Notes: generated by a model from the letters alone, not told the origin. A stretch of DNA of 64,000 nucleotides from Halalkalicoccus paucihalophilus (GCF_001593955.1 NZ_LTAZ01000003.1:62001-126000), one strand, 5' to 3'. Positions 32,509-41,675 are shown, numbered from the stretch's first letter. Numbers and translations: made by a program.

Positions 32509-33644
32509 GTGGATTCGTCTTCTCGGAGAAACCCATCAGGATCGAACGCGGCGAGGGGCCGTATCTGTACGACGACTCGGGGACGGAGTACCTCGATTTC
32601 GGCGCGAGCTACGCGGTCACACCGGTCGGCCACTGCCACCCCGACGTGGTCGCGGCCGCGAAGGACCAACTGGAGGAACTGATGTTTGTCCAGGCCTCCT
32701 ATCCCAACGACGCCCGAGACGCCTGCTACGAGAAGCTGGCGGATGTGGCACCCGAGGGGATCGACAACGTCTGGCTCTGTAACTCGGGTACCGAGGCCAA
32801 CGAGGCGGCCCTGAAGTTCGCCCGCAGCGCGACAGGTCGGCAGAAGATCGTCGCCACCCAGCGCGCGTTTCACGGCCGGACGATGGGCGCGCTCGCCGCC
32901 ACGTGGAAGCAGAAGTACAAGAAGCCGTTCGAGCCGCTGGCGGCGGGCTTCGAGACGGTGCCCTACGGCGACAGCGAGGCGCTCGCGGAGACGGTCGACG
33001 AGGAGACCGCCGCGGTGATCGTCGAGCCCATCCAGGGCGAGGGCGGGATCAACCCCGCGCCGGAGGGCTATCTCGAAGCGGCCCGCGAGGCCTGCGACGA
33101 GACGGGCGCGGCGCTCGTCTTCGACGAGATTCAAACGGGTTTGGGCCGCACGGGCGACTTCTGGGCCTGCGAGCACGAGGGCGTCGTACCCGACATCCTG
33201 ACGAGTGCGAAGGGACTCGCGAGCGGCCTGCCGCTGGGTGGGACCCTCTGTCGGGACTGGATCGCCGAGGACGCCGGTCCCCACGGCTCGACCTTCAGCG
33301 GCAATCCGGTAGTGTGTGCGGCCGCCGCGGCGACCCTCGACGTGCTGGTCGAAGACGACCTGCCGGCTCACGCCGCCGAGATGGGCGAATACCTCCACGA
33401 GGAGATCGAGGCAGAGGACCTGCCGATCCGCGACGTCCGCGGGCGCGGGCTGATGACCGGCATCGAGGTCAAACGGGGCTCCAATCGCCTCCTGCGGGAC
33501 CTCGCACTGAATCACCGGATCCTCGCGCTGCCGGCCGGCCGATCCGTCCTCAGACTCCTGCCACCACTGGTCATCGACGAGGAGCACGTCGACCGTGTCG
33601 TTGGGGCGCTCTCGGAAACGATGGGCGCGAGTACGGAGTCATGA
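32505..33644 (+). CDS. argD: LysW-glutamate-semialdehyde aminotransferase (ArgD/LysJ)
   Basis: 379-residue class III PLP aminotransferase that gives LysW-bound ornithine. GTEANEAALKFAR, the substrate segment AFHGRTMGALAATWK, the cofactor Asp in LVFDEIQTGLGRTG and the PLP Lys in TSAKGLASGLPLGG are all present. SGNPVVCAAAAATL follows as expected. The gene starts inside argB (ATGA overlap) and is separated from argE by a single base, so it lies in the middle of the operon. Confidence 0.95.
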   Translation: MSGFVFSEKPIRIERGEGPYLYDDSGTEYLDFGASYAVTPVGHCHPDVVAAAKDQLEELMFVQASYPNDARDACYEKLADVAPEGIDNVWLCNSGTEANEAALKFARSATGRQKIVATQRAFHGRTMGALAATWKQKYKKPFEPLAAGFETVPYGDSEALAETVDEETAAVIVEPIQGEGGINPAPEGYLEAAREACDETGAALVFDEIQTGLGRTGDFWACEHEGVVPDILTSAKGLASGLPLGGTLCRDWIAEDAGPHGSTFSGNPVVCAAAAATLDVLVEDDLPAHAAEMGEYLHEEIEAEDLPIRDVRGRGLMTGIEVKRGSNRLLRDLALNHRILALPAGRSVLRLLPPLVIDEEHVDRVVGALSETMGASTES

Positions 33645-33645
33645 G

Positions 33646-34692
33646 ATGAGCGTTTCGAGCGGCTCGGCGCGCGACCTGCTGGTCGGGATGGTCTCGACCC
33701 CCTCGCCCTCGGGCGAGGAACGGACGGCTGCAGAGCGGCTGGTCGACTTTTTCGAGGCCCACGACCGCGAGGCGTGGCTCGACGAGGTGGGCAACGTCCG
33801 CGCGCCCGCCGACGACCGCGTCCTACTCACCTCGCACATCGACACCGTTCCCGGAGAGATCCCCGTCCGGACGGAAGACGGCACCCTCTGGGGTCGGGGC
33901 AGCGTCGACGCAACCGGCCCGCTGTGTGCGATGGCCTGTGCCGCCGTCGTCTCTCATACGAGCTTCGTCGGCGTCGTCGGCGAGGAGACCGACTCGCGGG
34001 GCGCGTGGCACCTGATCGAAGACAGGGAGAGTCCCGACGCCCTGATCAACGGCGAGCCGAGCGGCTGGGACGGGGTGACGCTGGGGTATCGTGGCATGCT
34101 CGCGGGCACCTACGTCGCGACAAGCGAGTCGGGCCACACCTCCCGACCCGAGCCCAACGCGATCCAGCACGCCATCGGCTGGTGGAGCCGCGTCGAAGAA
34201 CGCTTTGCTCCCGACGAGGACGAGGAGTGGGGCCCCGTCTTCGAGCGTGTGACCACCAAGCCCGTCGAGATCGAGGGCGGGACCGACGCCGACGGTCTGT
34301 CGGTTTCGGCGACCCTCGACGGCCAGTTCCGGGTCCCTCCCTCGATGACGACCGAGGAGGTCCGCGAGATCGCGGAAGGACAACTCCGGACGGACACGGA
34401 CGCCGCGGGCACCGTCAACTGGGGAAAGCCGATTCCACCCGTGATGGAGAGCCCACGAACCGAACTCGCGCGTGCCTTTCGGGTCGCCATTCGGGGCGAA
34501 GACGGCGACCCGCGTCTACTCCGTAAGACCGGTACCAGCGACATGAACATCTACGCCTCGGCCTGGGATTGCCCGATGGTGACCTATGGCCCCGGCGACT
34601 CGGATCTAGATCACGCGCCCGACGAACGTCTCGATCTCGCCGAGTACGACCGTTCGATCGCCGTTCTCACGGAGGTCGCAGACCGCCTATGA
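33646..34692 (+). CDS. argE: LysW-ornithine hydrolase (ArgE/LysK, M20 family)
   Basis: 348 residues. It releases ornithine from the carrier protein. M20 metal ligands are the HIDTVPG His-Asp near residue 65, the Asp in RGSVDATGPL, the GEETDSRG Glu pair and the C-terminal TGTSDMNIYA region with a late His (LDHAPDE). The family is zinc- or cobalt-dependent. Start ATG at 33646, one base after the argD stop. The 3' end overlaps argF by four bases. Confidence 0.93.
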   Translation: MSVSSGSARDLLVGMVSTPSPSGEERTAAERLVDFFEAHDREAWLDEVGNVRAPADDRVLLTSHIDTVPGEIPVRTEDGTLWGRGSVDATGPLCAMACAAVVSHTSFVGVVGEETDSRGAWHLIEDRESPDALINGEPSGWDGVTLGYRGMLAGTYVATSESGHTSRPEPNAIQHAIGWWSRVEERFAPDEDEEWGPVFERVTTKPVEIEGGTDADGLSVSATLDGQFRVPPSMTTEEVREIAEGQLRTDTDAAGTVNWGKPIPPVMESPRTELARAFRVAIRGEDGDPRLLRKTGTSDMNIYASAWDCPMVTYGPGDSDLDHAPDERLDLAEYDRSIAVLTEVADRL

Positions 34693-35597
34693 CACGACAC
34701 TTCACCGATATCGACGACCTGAGTAGTGACGAGCTAGCGGCAGTTCTCAACCGCGCCGCCGACTACAAGGAGAAACAGCGGGCCGGAATCCCGCACCCTG
34801 ACCTCGAACGCCAAACGATGGGAATGCTCTTTCAGAAGCCGAGCACCCGTACCCGAGTCTCCTTCGAGACGGGGATGACCCAACTCGGCGGCCACGCCGT
34901 CTTCCTGGGCGAGAACGACATCCAACTGGGCCACGGTGAGCCGCTGAAGGACACCGCGCGGGCGCTGTCGGGCTACGTCGACGCGATCATGGCTCGCGTC
35001 TTCGAGCACGCGAACGTCGAGGAACTGGCGCGCTACGCCACCGTGCCCGTGATCAACGGTCTGACCGACGACGCCCACCCCTGTCAGACGCTCGCGGACC
35101 TGCTGACGATCCGGGAAGCGTTCGGCGGGTTCGAAGGGACGTCCGTGGCATGGGTCGGCGACGCGAACAACGTCGCTCGCTCCCTCGCGCTGGGCTGTGC
35201 GCTCACGGGAGTCGATCTGACCGTCGCGACGCCGCCCGAGTACGCGCTCGACGACGACGTAATGGAGCAGGCCGAAGCGCTGGGACCCGCCCCGACCGTC
35301 ACGGACGACCCCGCCGAGGCGGTCGCGGGCGCTGACGTCGTCTACACTGACGTCTGGATTAGCATGGGCCAAGAGGACCAACGCGACTACCGACTGTCGG
35401 CGTTCGAGGGCTTTCAGGTCAACGGGGAGTTGCTCGCGGGATCCGACGACGCCCGCGTGATGCACTGCCTGCCGGCCCATCGGGGCGAGGAGATCACCGA
35501 CGAGGTCATCGAGAACGAGCGCTCGCTGGTCTTCGAGCAGGCCGAGAACCGGCTCCACGCCCAGAAGGGACTGCTGGCGTGGCTGCTCGACGAGTAA
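34689..35597 (+). CDS. argF: Ornithine carbamoyltransferase
   Basis: 302 residues from the ATG at 34689. It converts ornithine and carbamoyl phosphate to citrulline, which ArgG then uses. The carbamoyl-phosphate motif SxRTR appears in KPSTRTRVSFE, HPCQTLADLLT is the second loop, WVGDANNVARSL starts the ornithine domain, and HCLPAHRGEE carries the catalytic Cys. It is the last gene of the lysW-argF set and completes the glutamate-to-arginine route with argGH upstream. Confidence 0.97.
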   Translation: MTRHFTDIDDLSSDELAAVLNRAADYKEKQRAGIPHPDLERQTMGMLFQKPSTRTRVSFETGMTQLGGHAVFLGENDIQLGHGEPLKDTARALSGYVDAIMARVFEHANVEELARYATVPVINGLTDDAHPCQTLADLLTIREAFGGFEGTSVAWVGDANNVARSLALGCALTGVDLTVATPPEYALDDDVMEQAEALGPAPTVTDDPAEAVAGADVVYTDVWISMGQEDQRDYRLSAFEGFQVNGELLAGSDDARVMHCLPAHRGEEITDEVIENERSLVFEQAENRLHAQKGLLAWLLDE

Positions 35598-35633
35598 GAG
35601 CCGACCCGTAAATCGATTTCTGACGACTCGATC

Positions 35634-36101
35634 CTACCGGAACGCGGCGTAGACGATACCTAGCACCACGCCGTAGACCGCGTGGCCAACGAGGCTCATC
35701 GGATTGAAATTCGGCAGTGGCGGGGACATGGGGAAGCCGACCGCCGAGAGCCAGACCGGCATGACGATTGCCGCGAGGACGACCCAGAGGACGACCCCGT
35801 AGGCGAGCCCCGCGCCGGCGAGTTTACCGGTATCTGAGAGGGCGCTCGCGCCGACGAGCGCGCCGAAGACGACGCCCAGCACCGCGCTGTTTGCCATGTG
35901 AATGACCCAGCCGGCGAGGCCGGCCGGTCCCGCGATCCCGTAGAGGGCGGGGATCGCCATCTCGATCACCGGCGTCATCATCATCGTCAGCATCGCGCCG
36001 AAGACCGCCCCGCCGACGATTCCCCCGACGAGGCCGGCCTGCCAGGGTTCGAGACGCGTCTCGTTCGTCATCTCCGTCCCGGTTCGTGTTTTCGTGCTCA
36101 T
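35634..36101 (-). CDS. Four-helix membrane protein of unknown function
   Basis: 155 residues with four hydrophobic segments. It starts with a polar 20-residue head and then LVGGIVGGAVFGAMLTMMM, IHMANSAVLGVVFGALVG, GLAYGVVLWVVLAAIVMP and LVGHAVYGVVLGIVYAAF. The glycine-rich repeats and the His residues in helices 2 and 4 recall the YagU/DUF1440-like or DUF6789-type proteins, but I do not assign it. A TATA-like box lies 25 bases upstream of the start at 36101. It is convergent with argF. Confidence 0.7.
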   Translation of the reverse strand: MSTKTRTGTEMTNETRLEPWQAGLVGGIVGGAVFGAMLTMMMTPVIEMAIPALYGIAGPAGLAGWVIHMANSAVLGVVFGALVGASALSDTGKLAGAGLAYGVVLWVVLAAIVMPVWLSAVGFPMSPPLPNFNPMSLVGHAVYGVVLGIVYAAFR

Positions 36102-36120
36102 AGTTCACAAGAGACATGCA

Positions 36121-36130
36121 ATGATAGTAA
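36121..36130 (-). promoter_or_regulatory. TATA-like box for the four-helix membrane protein gene
   Basis: The minus strand reads TTACTATCAT, centred about 25 bases before the start at 36101. The rest of this 124-base gap also holds a CATATAG box (36175-36181) facing the next gene. Confidence 0.4.
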
Positions 36131-36186
36131 CGATTGTTCGGCAGGGTTTTGAGGACGCACGGACGACGAACGTTCATATAGAGGAA

Positions 36187-36200
36187 GCGAACGCTGATTA
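36187..36200 (+). repeat. 14-bp direct repeat, left copy
   Basis: GCGAACGCTGATTA occurs here, 26 bases before the small gene at 36226, and again at 36461-36474. Confidence 0.7.
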
Positions 36201-36225
36201 ACCGGGAGGCCGTCCTCGAAAACGG

Positions 36226-36471
36226 ATGGTCGAACCGTTACGTGTCCAGCCGGACGAACGCTCGACCGAGGAGCTGATCGAGCTGCTCGATTCCGGGCGC
36301 CGGGTCCTGATCGAGGTCGAGATCGCCGGCACGATCAAGGAAATCGCCCTCCGGCAGCGGGACGGGGTCTATTACTGTGATACGCCGACGACGCTACACA
36401 CCCACGAGACAAGGGACGGGATCCGGAAGTGTCTCGAGAATCAGGGGTACGCGGCGGAGAGCGAACGCTGA
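36226..36471 (+). CDS. Small haloarchaeal protein, 81 residues, unknown function
   Basis: No family was confidently recognised. Segments include ELIELLDSGRRVLIEVEI, an aromatic YYCDTPTTLHTHETRD and a helical tail GIRKCLENQGY. The mix of a short beta-rich middle and helices suggests a small globular cytosolic domain. It has a GGGAGG ribosome-binding-like site (36202-36207). The gene is flanked by exact 14-bp direct repeats, the second overlapping its last codons. Confidence 0.65.
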   Translation: MVEPLRVQPDERSTEELIELLDSGRRVLIEVEIAGTIKEIALRQRDGVYYCDTPTTLHTHETRDGIRKCLENQGYAAESER

Positions 36472-36474
36472 TTA
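36461..36474 (+). repeat. 14-bp direct repeat, right copy
   Basis: GCGAACGCTGATTA again, spanning the last codons and stop of the 81-residue gene, 274 bases from the left copy. Confidence 0.7.
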
Positions 36475-36498
36475 CGACCGGACCGCTCTAGAGGGACG

Positions 36499-36888
36499 AT
36501 GGCCGAGTCCGACGCCGACCTCCACGGTCTCATGCTGATGGACGAGCCCGGGTTCGAGCACGTCATGCAGTGTGTATTCGGGATCCAGGACCACGAGTGT
36601 CGGACCTACGTCGAACTGCTCGACGTACCGGGAAGCACCGTTTCCGAACTGGCCGAGGACCTCGATCGGGACCGGAGCAACGTCAATCGGTCGCTGGCGA
36701 CGCTCATGGAGAAGAGGCTCGTCGAGCGCGAACGTCGGTTGCTCGATTCGGGCGGCTACGTCTATCAGTACACCGCGGTGCCGTTGCCCGAGGCGAAAGA
36801 ACGGATGCACGAGGCCTTAGAGGAGTGGAGCGAGCGGGTCCACGGGCGGATTGACGGGTTCGGAACGGGGAGTAACGAGGCCTTTTGA
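36499..36888 (+). CDS. TrmB-like winged-helix transcriptional regulator
   Basis: 129 residues. The DNA-binding part runs from about residue 30: ECRTYVELLDVPGSTVSELAEDLDRDRSNVNRSLATLMEKRLVERERR, split here as helix 2 VSELAEDL and recognition helix RSNVNRSLATL. A wing follows with YVYQYTAVPL, and a C-terminal helix ends the chain. This is the compact TrmB/MarR-like type found in many haloarchaea, without the sugar-binding domain of full TrmB. Neighbours are the 81-residue gene and threonine synthase. The target is unknown. Confidence 0.8.
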   Translation: MAESDADLHGLMLMDEPGFEHVMQCVFGIQDHECRTYVELLDVPGSTVSELAEDLDRDRSNVNRSLATLMEKRLVERERRLLDSGGYVYQYTAVPLPEAKERMHEALEEWSERVHGRIDGFGTGSNEAF

Positions 36889-36911
36889 CCCCGCGCCCCC
36901 TCCACCCGACA

Positions 36912-38168
36912 ATGAGTTCGGATCTCACGGTCGGAGGCGAGGAGCCACCGGAGGTCGCCGACGACGGCGTCTGGCTCGAATGCATCGAAACGGGCGAGCA
37001 GTACGCCCCCTTCGAGGGGGTTAGGTATCGAAGCGACGCGGGCGCGCTGCTCGAGGTCCGCTACGCCGAGCACCCCACCTTCGAGGAGTTCTCGGGCGAG
37101 GGGGTCTGGCGCTACGACGCGGCGCTTCCGGTGGAGCGGGAGGTCACGATCGACGAGGGCGCGACCCCGCTGTACGAGGTGCCCCGACTCGAAGACGAGG
37201 TCGGCGTCGAATCCCTTCGGATCAAACACGAAGGGATGAATCCGACGGGCTCTTTCAAGGACCGCGGCATGACCGTCGGCGTCGGCGTCGCCCGCCGGCT
37301 CGGTGTCGACCGGCTGGCGTGTGCTTCTACCGGAAACACGAGCGCCGCGCTCGCGGCCTACGGCGGCCGGGCGGGCATGGAGACGCTCGTCCTCCTCCCG
37401 GCGGGCAAGGTCGCCGCGGGCAAGATCGCCCAGGCGAGCCTCCACGGCGCGCGCATCCTCGAGGTCGACGACAACTTCGACACCTGTCTCGACATCGTGC
37501 AGGACCTGGCGAGCCGGGGCGAGGCCTACCTGCTCAACTCGCTGAACCCCTTCAGGCTCGAAGGTCAGAAGACGATCGGCTTCGAGATCCTCGAACGCCA
37601 CCGCGAGGAGTATGGAGAATTCCCCGATCGGATCGTCCTCCCCGTCGGCAACGCGGGCAACACCGCAGCGCTCTATAAGGCCTTCAGGGAGCTCGTCGCG
37701 AGCGGCGCGCTCGACGAAGAGGACGTGCCGAAACTGACGGGCGTCCAGGCCGAGGGCGCGGCACCCATGGTCGAGGCCGTCGAGAACGGCTGGGACGAGA
37801 TTGAACGCTGGGAGGACGTCGAAACCCGCGCGACCGCGATCCGGATCGGTAACCCGGTGAACGCACCGAAGGCGCTGCCGGGGATCCGTGCGACCGGCGG
37901 GACGGCCGTCGCCGTCTCGGACGCGGAGATCACCGACGCCCAGCGCGCGCTGGCGGGCGAAGGAATCGGCGTCGAGCCCGCCTCGGCGGCGAGCGTCGCG
38001 GGACTGCGGAAACTGCGCGAGAACGGAGTGGTGGGAAGCGACGAGCGGGTGGTCTGTCTGACGACCGGCCACCTGCTGAAGGACCCCGACGCGGCGGCCG
38101 CTGCCGGTGTGGAGCCCGAATCGGTGCCGGGCGAGACGGAGGGCGTGTTGAAGCACCTCGACGAATAG
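36912..38168 (+). CDS. thrC: Threonine synthase
   Basis: 418 residues from the ATG at 36912. A PLP fold-type II enzyme converting O-phosphohomoserine to threonine. The cofactor Lys116 lies in PTGSFKDRGM, the phosphate-binding loop in LPVGNAGNTAALYKA, and CASTGNTSAALAAYGG binds the substrate. It has no regulatory SAM domain, as expected of the short archaeal and bacterial type. It begins 23 bases after the regulator gene. Confidence 0.95.
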   Translation: MSSDLTVGGEEPPEVADDGVWLECIETGEQYAPFEGVRYRSDAGALLEVRYAEHPTFEEFSGEGVWRYDAALPVEREVTIDEGATPLYEVPRLEDEVGVESLRIKHEGMNPTGSFKDRGMTVGVGVARRLGVDRLACASTGNTSAALAAYGGRAGMETLVLLPAGKVAAGKIAQASLHGARILEVDDNFDTCLDIVQDLASRGEAYLLNSLNPFRLEGQKTIGFEILERHREEYGEFPDRIVLPVGNAGNTAALYKAFRELVASGALDEEDVPKLTGVQAEGAAPMVEAVENGWDEIERWEDVETRATAIRIGNPVNAPKALPGIRATGGTAVAVSDAEITDAQRALAGEGIGVEPASAASVAGLRKLRENGVVGSDERVVCLTTGHLLKDPDAAAAAGVEPESVPGETEGVLKHLDE

Positions 38169-38204
38169 AGAACGTTCGGTTTCGACTAGAACTATTCCGA
38201 GGAG

Positions 38205-38747
38205 TTAGTCGATATATCGCGCAGGAACGGAGAGGCCGAATTCCTCGGCCGTCTCTCCGACGATCCCCTTTCTCGTGTAAATATCGGGTTTGTAGTACAG
38301 TTCGTGCGTCACTTTGTACTCGTCCCGGAGATGTTCTCTGACGCGACCGACGTCGGGTCTATCGAAGTAGTTGGGCGTATAGACTGTAAGGATGTACTCA
38401 TCGTACATCGGGAAGTTAGCATACCCGAACGAGGTCATCGCCTTCACTGCCCAGAGAGTGCCGTCCTCCGCATCACTGACGAGTTCGGGCCAGAGTTCGT
38501 CAATCCGCTCGGCCGATCCGGTGAGTTGCCACTTTCCGAAGGGAAGATTCTCCTCGAGTGCCTCCCGGTCGATCTCTCGCACAGCCTCGTTCTCTGCCGG
38601 TGGGAGGTCATCGACTGTAATCGCCTCGGGGCGCGCAACGCCGTGCTCGGAGAAATACTGATCGCCGCCGACCATCGGGGAATCGCTTACGTCCCTACTA
38701 CGGAGCCAATACTGTTCTTCTTCGCGAATACTGAGGGGAGACTGCAT
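38205..38747 (-). CDS. DUF1917/Bles03-like protein (putative phosphothreonine lyase fold)
   Basis: 180 residues. Segments FGKWQLTG, LWAVKAMTS, YILTVYTPNYFDRPDVGRVR and YYKPDIYTRKGIV fit the DUF1917/Bles03 domain, in which members are annotated as putative phosphothreonine lyase because the fold resembles bacterial OspF effectors. No enzymatic test is known to me for the archaeal proteins. The gene and the flanking gaps are visibly lower in GC than the thrC and serA genes on either side, suggesting later arrival. The start at 38747 was chosen as first Met. Confidence 0.7.
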   Translation of the reverse strand: MQSPLSIREEEQYWLRSRDVSDSPMVGGDQYFSEHGVARPEAITVDDLPPAENEAVREIDREALEENLPFGKWQLTGSAERIDELWPELVSDAEDGTLWAVKAMTSFGYANFPMYDEYILTVYTPNYFDRPDVGRVREHLRDEYKVTHELYYKPDIYTRKGIVGETAEEFGLSVPARYID

Positions 38748-38861
38748 GGTGATCCAGTACAGAATAGTCCAGAATCACACAAGAGCGTGTGCCAGCCGGA
38801 GTGAAAGTAGAACTCAGACTGAGAACAACCGACTGCTTTCAACCTCTATCAAGCGAGGTAG

Positions 38862-40475
38862 TTAGAGAGACGTCCGAACCGTATCCGCCCCGTCGAGCGT
38901 GATGTACCGGGCCTCGATGATACGCTCGTCGGCCTCCAACTGGTCGAGCAGTTCGTCGCTCACCTCCTCGTCTAAGTCGTAGACGGTGATCGCCTCGCCG
39001 CCGATAGCCTCGCGGGCGTTGAACATCCCCGCGATGTTGATGTCGTTCTCGCCCAGCACAGTTCCGATGAACCCGATCGTACCGGGTTTGTCGTAGTTGC
39101 GCGCGACGAGCATGTGGCCGTGCGGGATGGCGTCCACTCGATAATCATCGATCCGGACGATCCGTGGGTCGTCGTCGGCGAAGAGAGTACCGGAAACGCC
39201 GAGTTCGGTCTCGCCGTCGCCGTTTCCAACTGTTACGGTGACCACGCTACGGAAGTTCTCGGCCTGATGGCTCTTGGTCTCGGTGACGTCGACGCCGCGG
39301 TCCTCGGCGACTTGGGGAGCGTTGACGGCGTTGACCTGCCACTCCAAGGGAGAAAAGACACCCTTCAGCGCGCTCGCGGTCACGAGGTCGACCTCCTCTT
39401 CCGCGATCTCGCCGGCGTAGGTGACGTCGACACTCTCGACGCGCTTATCGAGCAGTTGGGCGGCGATCCGGCCCGCGGTTTCGGCGAGTTCGATGTACGG
39501 GCGCACGCGGGGGAACGCGCTCTTGTCGATCGAGGGGGCGTTCAGCGCGTTCAGGACGGGTTCCTCGTTGAACGCCGCGAGCACCTGCTCGGCCGTGCTG
39601 GTCGCGACGTTCTCCTGGGCGGCCTCCGTCGAGGCGCCGAGATGCGGCGTGACGATGACGTCCTCGACGTCGAGAAGCGGGTTTTCGGGCGAGATCGGCT
39701 CCTCCGCGAAGACGTCGAGCGCCGCGCCCTTCAGCGTCCCGTTCTCGACGGCTTCCGCGAGCGCGGCCTCGTCGACGACGCCACCGCGCGCGCAGTTGAT
39801 CAGGTAACCCCCATCGAGCTTCGCGAGTTCGTCGTGGCTGATCAGGTCCTCGGTTTCGGGGGTCAGCGGGGTGTGAACGGTCAGGAAGTCCGCCTGCTCG
39901 ATGCACTCCTCGAACTCGACGAGGTCAGCGCCGATCTGGTCGGCGCGGTCCTCCGAGATGTAGGGATCGTATGCCACGAGGTCCATCCCGAGGTTGTTCA
40001 GCCGTTTCGCGACCTCCTGACCCACGCGACCCAGCCCGACGATCCCCAGCGTCTTGTTGTTGACCTCGGTCCCCAGGAAGTCGCTTTTGGCCCAGTCGCC
40101 GGCTTTCAGGCGGGTGTGGGCCTGTGGGATCGAGCGCGCGGCGGCGAACGCCATCGCGACGGTGTGTTCTGCGGCCGCCCGGACGTTGCCTTCTGGGGCG
40201 TTGGCGACGATGACGCCGTGTTCGGTCGCGGCGTCAATATCGATGTTGTCGACGCCGATCCCGGCCCGCCCGACGATCACGAGCTCGTCGGCGCCGTCGA
40301 GGACCTGTCGAGTCACCTCGGTCCCCGAGCGGACGATCAGACCGTGAACACCCTCGAGGGCATCTACGAGGGCGGGCCCGCCCTCGATCCCGTAGTCGGT
40401 GACGACCGCGTGGCCGGCCTCGCGCAACGTCTCCAACCCCGCATCGTCGATGGGGTCCGTAACGAGAATCCTCAT
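38862..40475 (-). CDS. serA: D-3-phosphoglycerate dehydrogenase
   Basis: 537 residues, the long type with an ASB domain and a C-terminal ACT domain. It begins serine synthesis from 3-phosphoglycerate. The Rossmann loop is in LGIVGLGRVGQEVA, catalytic elements are NCARGGVVDE and VTPHLGASTEAAQ, and the ACT domain starts at HMLVARNYDKPG, which usually senses serine. Threonine synthase and serB are close. A TTAA-type promoter box lies 28 bases upstream of the ATG. Confidence 0.96.
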   Translation of the reverse strand: MRILVTDPIDDAGLETLREAGHAVVTDYGIEGGPALVDALEGVHGLIVRSGTEVTRQVLDGADELVIVGRAGIGVDNIDIDAATEHGVIVANAPEGNVRAAAEHTVAMAFAAARSIPQAHTRLKAGDWAKSDFLGTEVNNKTLGIVGLGRVGQEVAKRLNNLGMDLVAYDPYISEDRADQIGADLVEFEECIEQADFLTVHTPLTPETEDLISHDELAKLDGGYLINCARGGVVDEAALAEAVENGTLKGAALDVFAEEPISPENPLLDVEDVIVTPHLGASTEAAQENVATSTAEQVLAAFNEEPVLNALNAPSIDKSAFPRVRPYIELAETAGRIAAQLLDKRVESVDVTYAGEIAEEEVDLVTASALKGVFSPLEWQVNAVNAPQVAEDRGVDVTETKSHQAENFRSVVTVTVGNGDGETELGVSGTLFADDDPRIVRIDDYRVDAIPHGHMLVARNYDKPGTIGFIGTVLGENDINIAGMFNAREAIGGEAITVYDLDEEVSDELLDQLEADERIIEARYITLDGADTVRTSL

Positions 40476-40499
40476 GCGAGAGACCTGCCACGCGGCGGG

Positions 40500-40507
40500 G
40501 TTAACGC
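40500..40507 (-). promoter_or_regulatory. TATA-like box of serA
   Basis: The minus strand reads CGTTAACC-like, centred 28 bases before the start at 40475. Confidence 0.4.
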
Positions 40508-40592
40508 TTGTGTCATCGGCAGGGATGACCTTTCGAGAGGGGGGTACCGAGGGGCAATACAGGCTGATAAGCGGGGCGTGCTAGCTCGGAGT

Positions 40593-41300
40593 ATGGCCGA
40601 TGCCTTCGGACGGATGGTCGAGGACTTCCACCACGGACGGCTGGTCGAGCGGCCGGTTTACCGTCGGGACGACGGGCACGTCAGCGAGGCGCATCTCGCG
40701 GGATATTTCGCCGATTACAACGACTGGAGCGACCTCGAAAAACGGATGGCCGAGCGGGTTTCGGGATCCGTCCTCGACGTCGGCTGTGGCGTCGGGCGGA
40801 CCACCCTGTGGGCGCGACGGGAGGGCCACGCCGTGTGCGGGGTCGACCGGAGTCCCGGCGCGATCCGGGTCGCCCGCGAGCGGGGCATCGAGCGGGCGGC
40901 CGTCGGCGATATGACGGCCCTCGGGATCGACACGGGATTCGACACGGTACTCGTCGTGGGGAAACAGCTCGGCCTCGGGCGTTCGCGGGCGGCCCTCCGG
41001 GGGACGCTCGCGGAACTCGCCCGCGTCACGGAACCGGGCGGACGGCTCGTCGCGGACCTGAACGACCCGACTCATCCCGACGCGCGGGCGGAGCCGGAGT
41101 ACCTGAACGAACGAACCGTGGAAGAGGGGCTGACGTACCGGCGTTTTCGCGTCGAGTACGACGGGCTGGTTGGCCCGTGGATCGACCTCTTGATGACGAG
41201 TCCGGCGACCCTCCGCGGGGTCGCCGAGGAGACGGGGTGGACAGTCGAGGCGGTCGTCGAGAGCGAGACGTCCGCCTACGCGGTCGTGCTGGGCCGGTAG
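40593..41300 (+). CDS. Class I SAM-dependent methyltransferase
   Basis: 235 residues. SAM-binding motif I is VLDVGCGVGRTTLWARREG (about residues 61-79), motif II VCGVDRSPGAIRVA, and ELARVTEPGGRLVADL is the post-motif III region. The C-terminal half has VEYDGLVGPWIDLLMTSP, typical of the Methyltransf_11/25-like group. The acceptor is unknown. The gene stands alone, divergent from serA. Confidence 0.82.
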   Translation: MADAFGRMVEDFHHGRLVERPVYRRDDGHVSEAHLAGYFADYNDWSDLEKRMAERVSGSVLDVGCGVGRTTLWARREGHAVCGVDRSPGAIRVARERGIERAAVGDMTALGIDTGFDTVLVVGKQLGLGRSRAALRGTLAELARVTEPGGRLVADLNDPTHPDARAEPEYLNERTVEEGLTYRRFRVEYDGLVGPWIDLLMTSPATLRGVAEETGWTVEAVVESETSAYAVVLGR

Positions 41301-41675
41301 GTGTCGGAAACGGAGGGTGTGATCGCCAGCGGGTCTCGCAATCGGCGGTCCCCGTCGTGGGTGCCTCTGACGGTTGGCCGCGGTCGACACTGGGCCGGTT
41401 TCCGGGAAGTACCTGCCGTTCGCTGATTCGGCTCCACGACACCCTTGTCCTATGACCGGGATCCCGTTGGAACGTGAGAGGATTCGTCGTTGATTCAGCG
41501 CACGAACGACCCGAACGATCGTCCGACGCCGATTTCCCCTTCGAGGCGCCCGTTTCGGGGCGATCGAGCGGTCGACGACCTATCGGATTCATGGACGGTC
41601 GACTGTCCGCCGTCCGAGGGGTCCGACTCGCGACGGTGACCGATCGAATTCGCGTCCCTGGTTGTCGAAGAGGTC
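41301..41675. other. 375-base gap between methyltransferase and Nudix genes
   Basis: Both neighbours end here (convergent). Short frames in the gap are Arg- and Ser-rich and look noncoding, and I see no convincing promoter, RNA fold or repeat. Confidence 0.5.

Noticed and set aside
38862..40475. Possible CDS on the plus strand opposite serA (39114-40590)
   Set aside because: It is the mirror of serA in the GC-rich code and only its end coincides with the real methyltransferase start at 40593.
41301..41675. Small reading frames in the 375-base gap by the Nudix gene
   Set aside because: Ser- and Arg-rich composition, no start signal and no similarity to a family I know.
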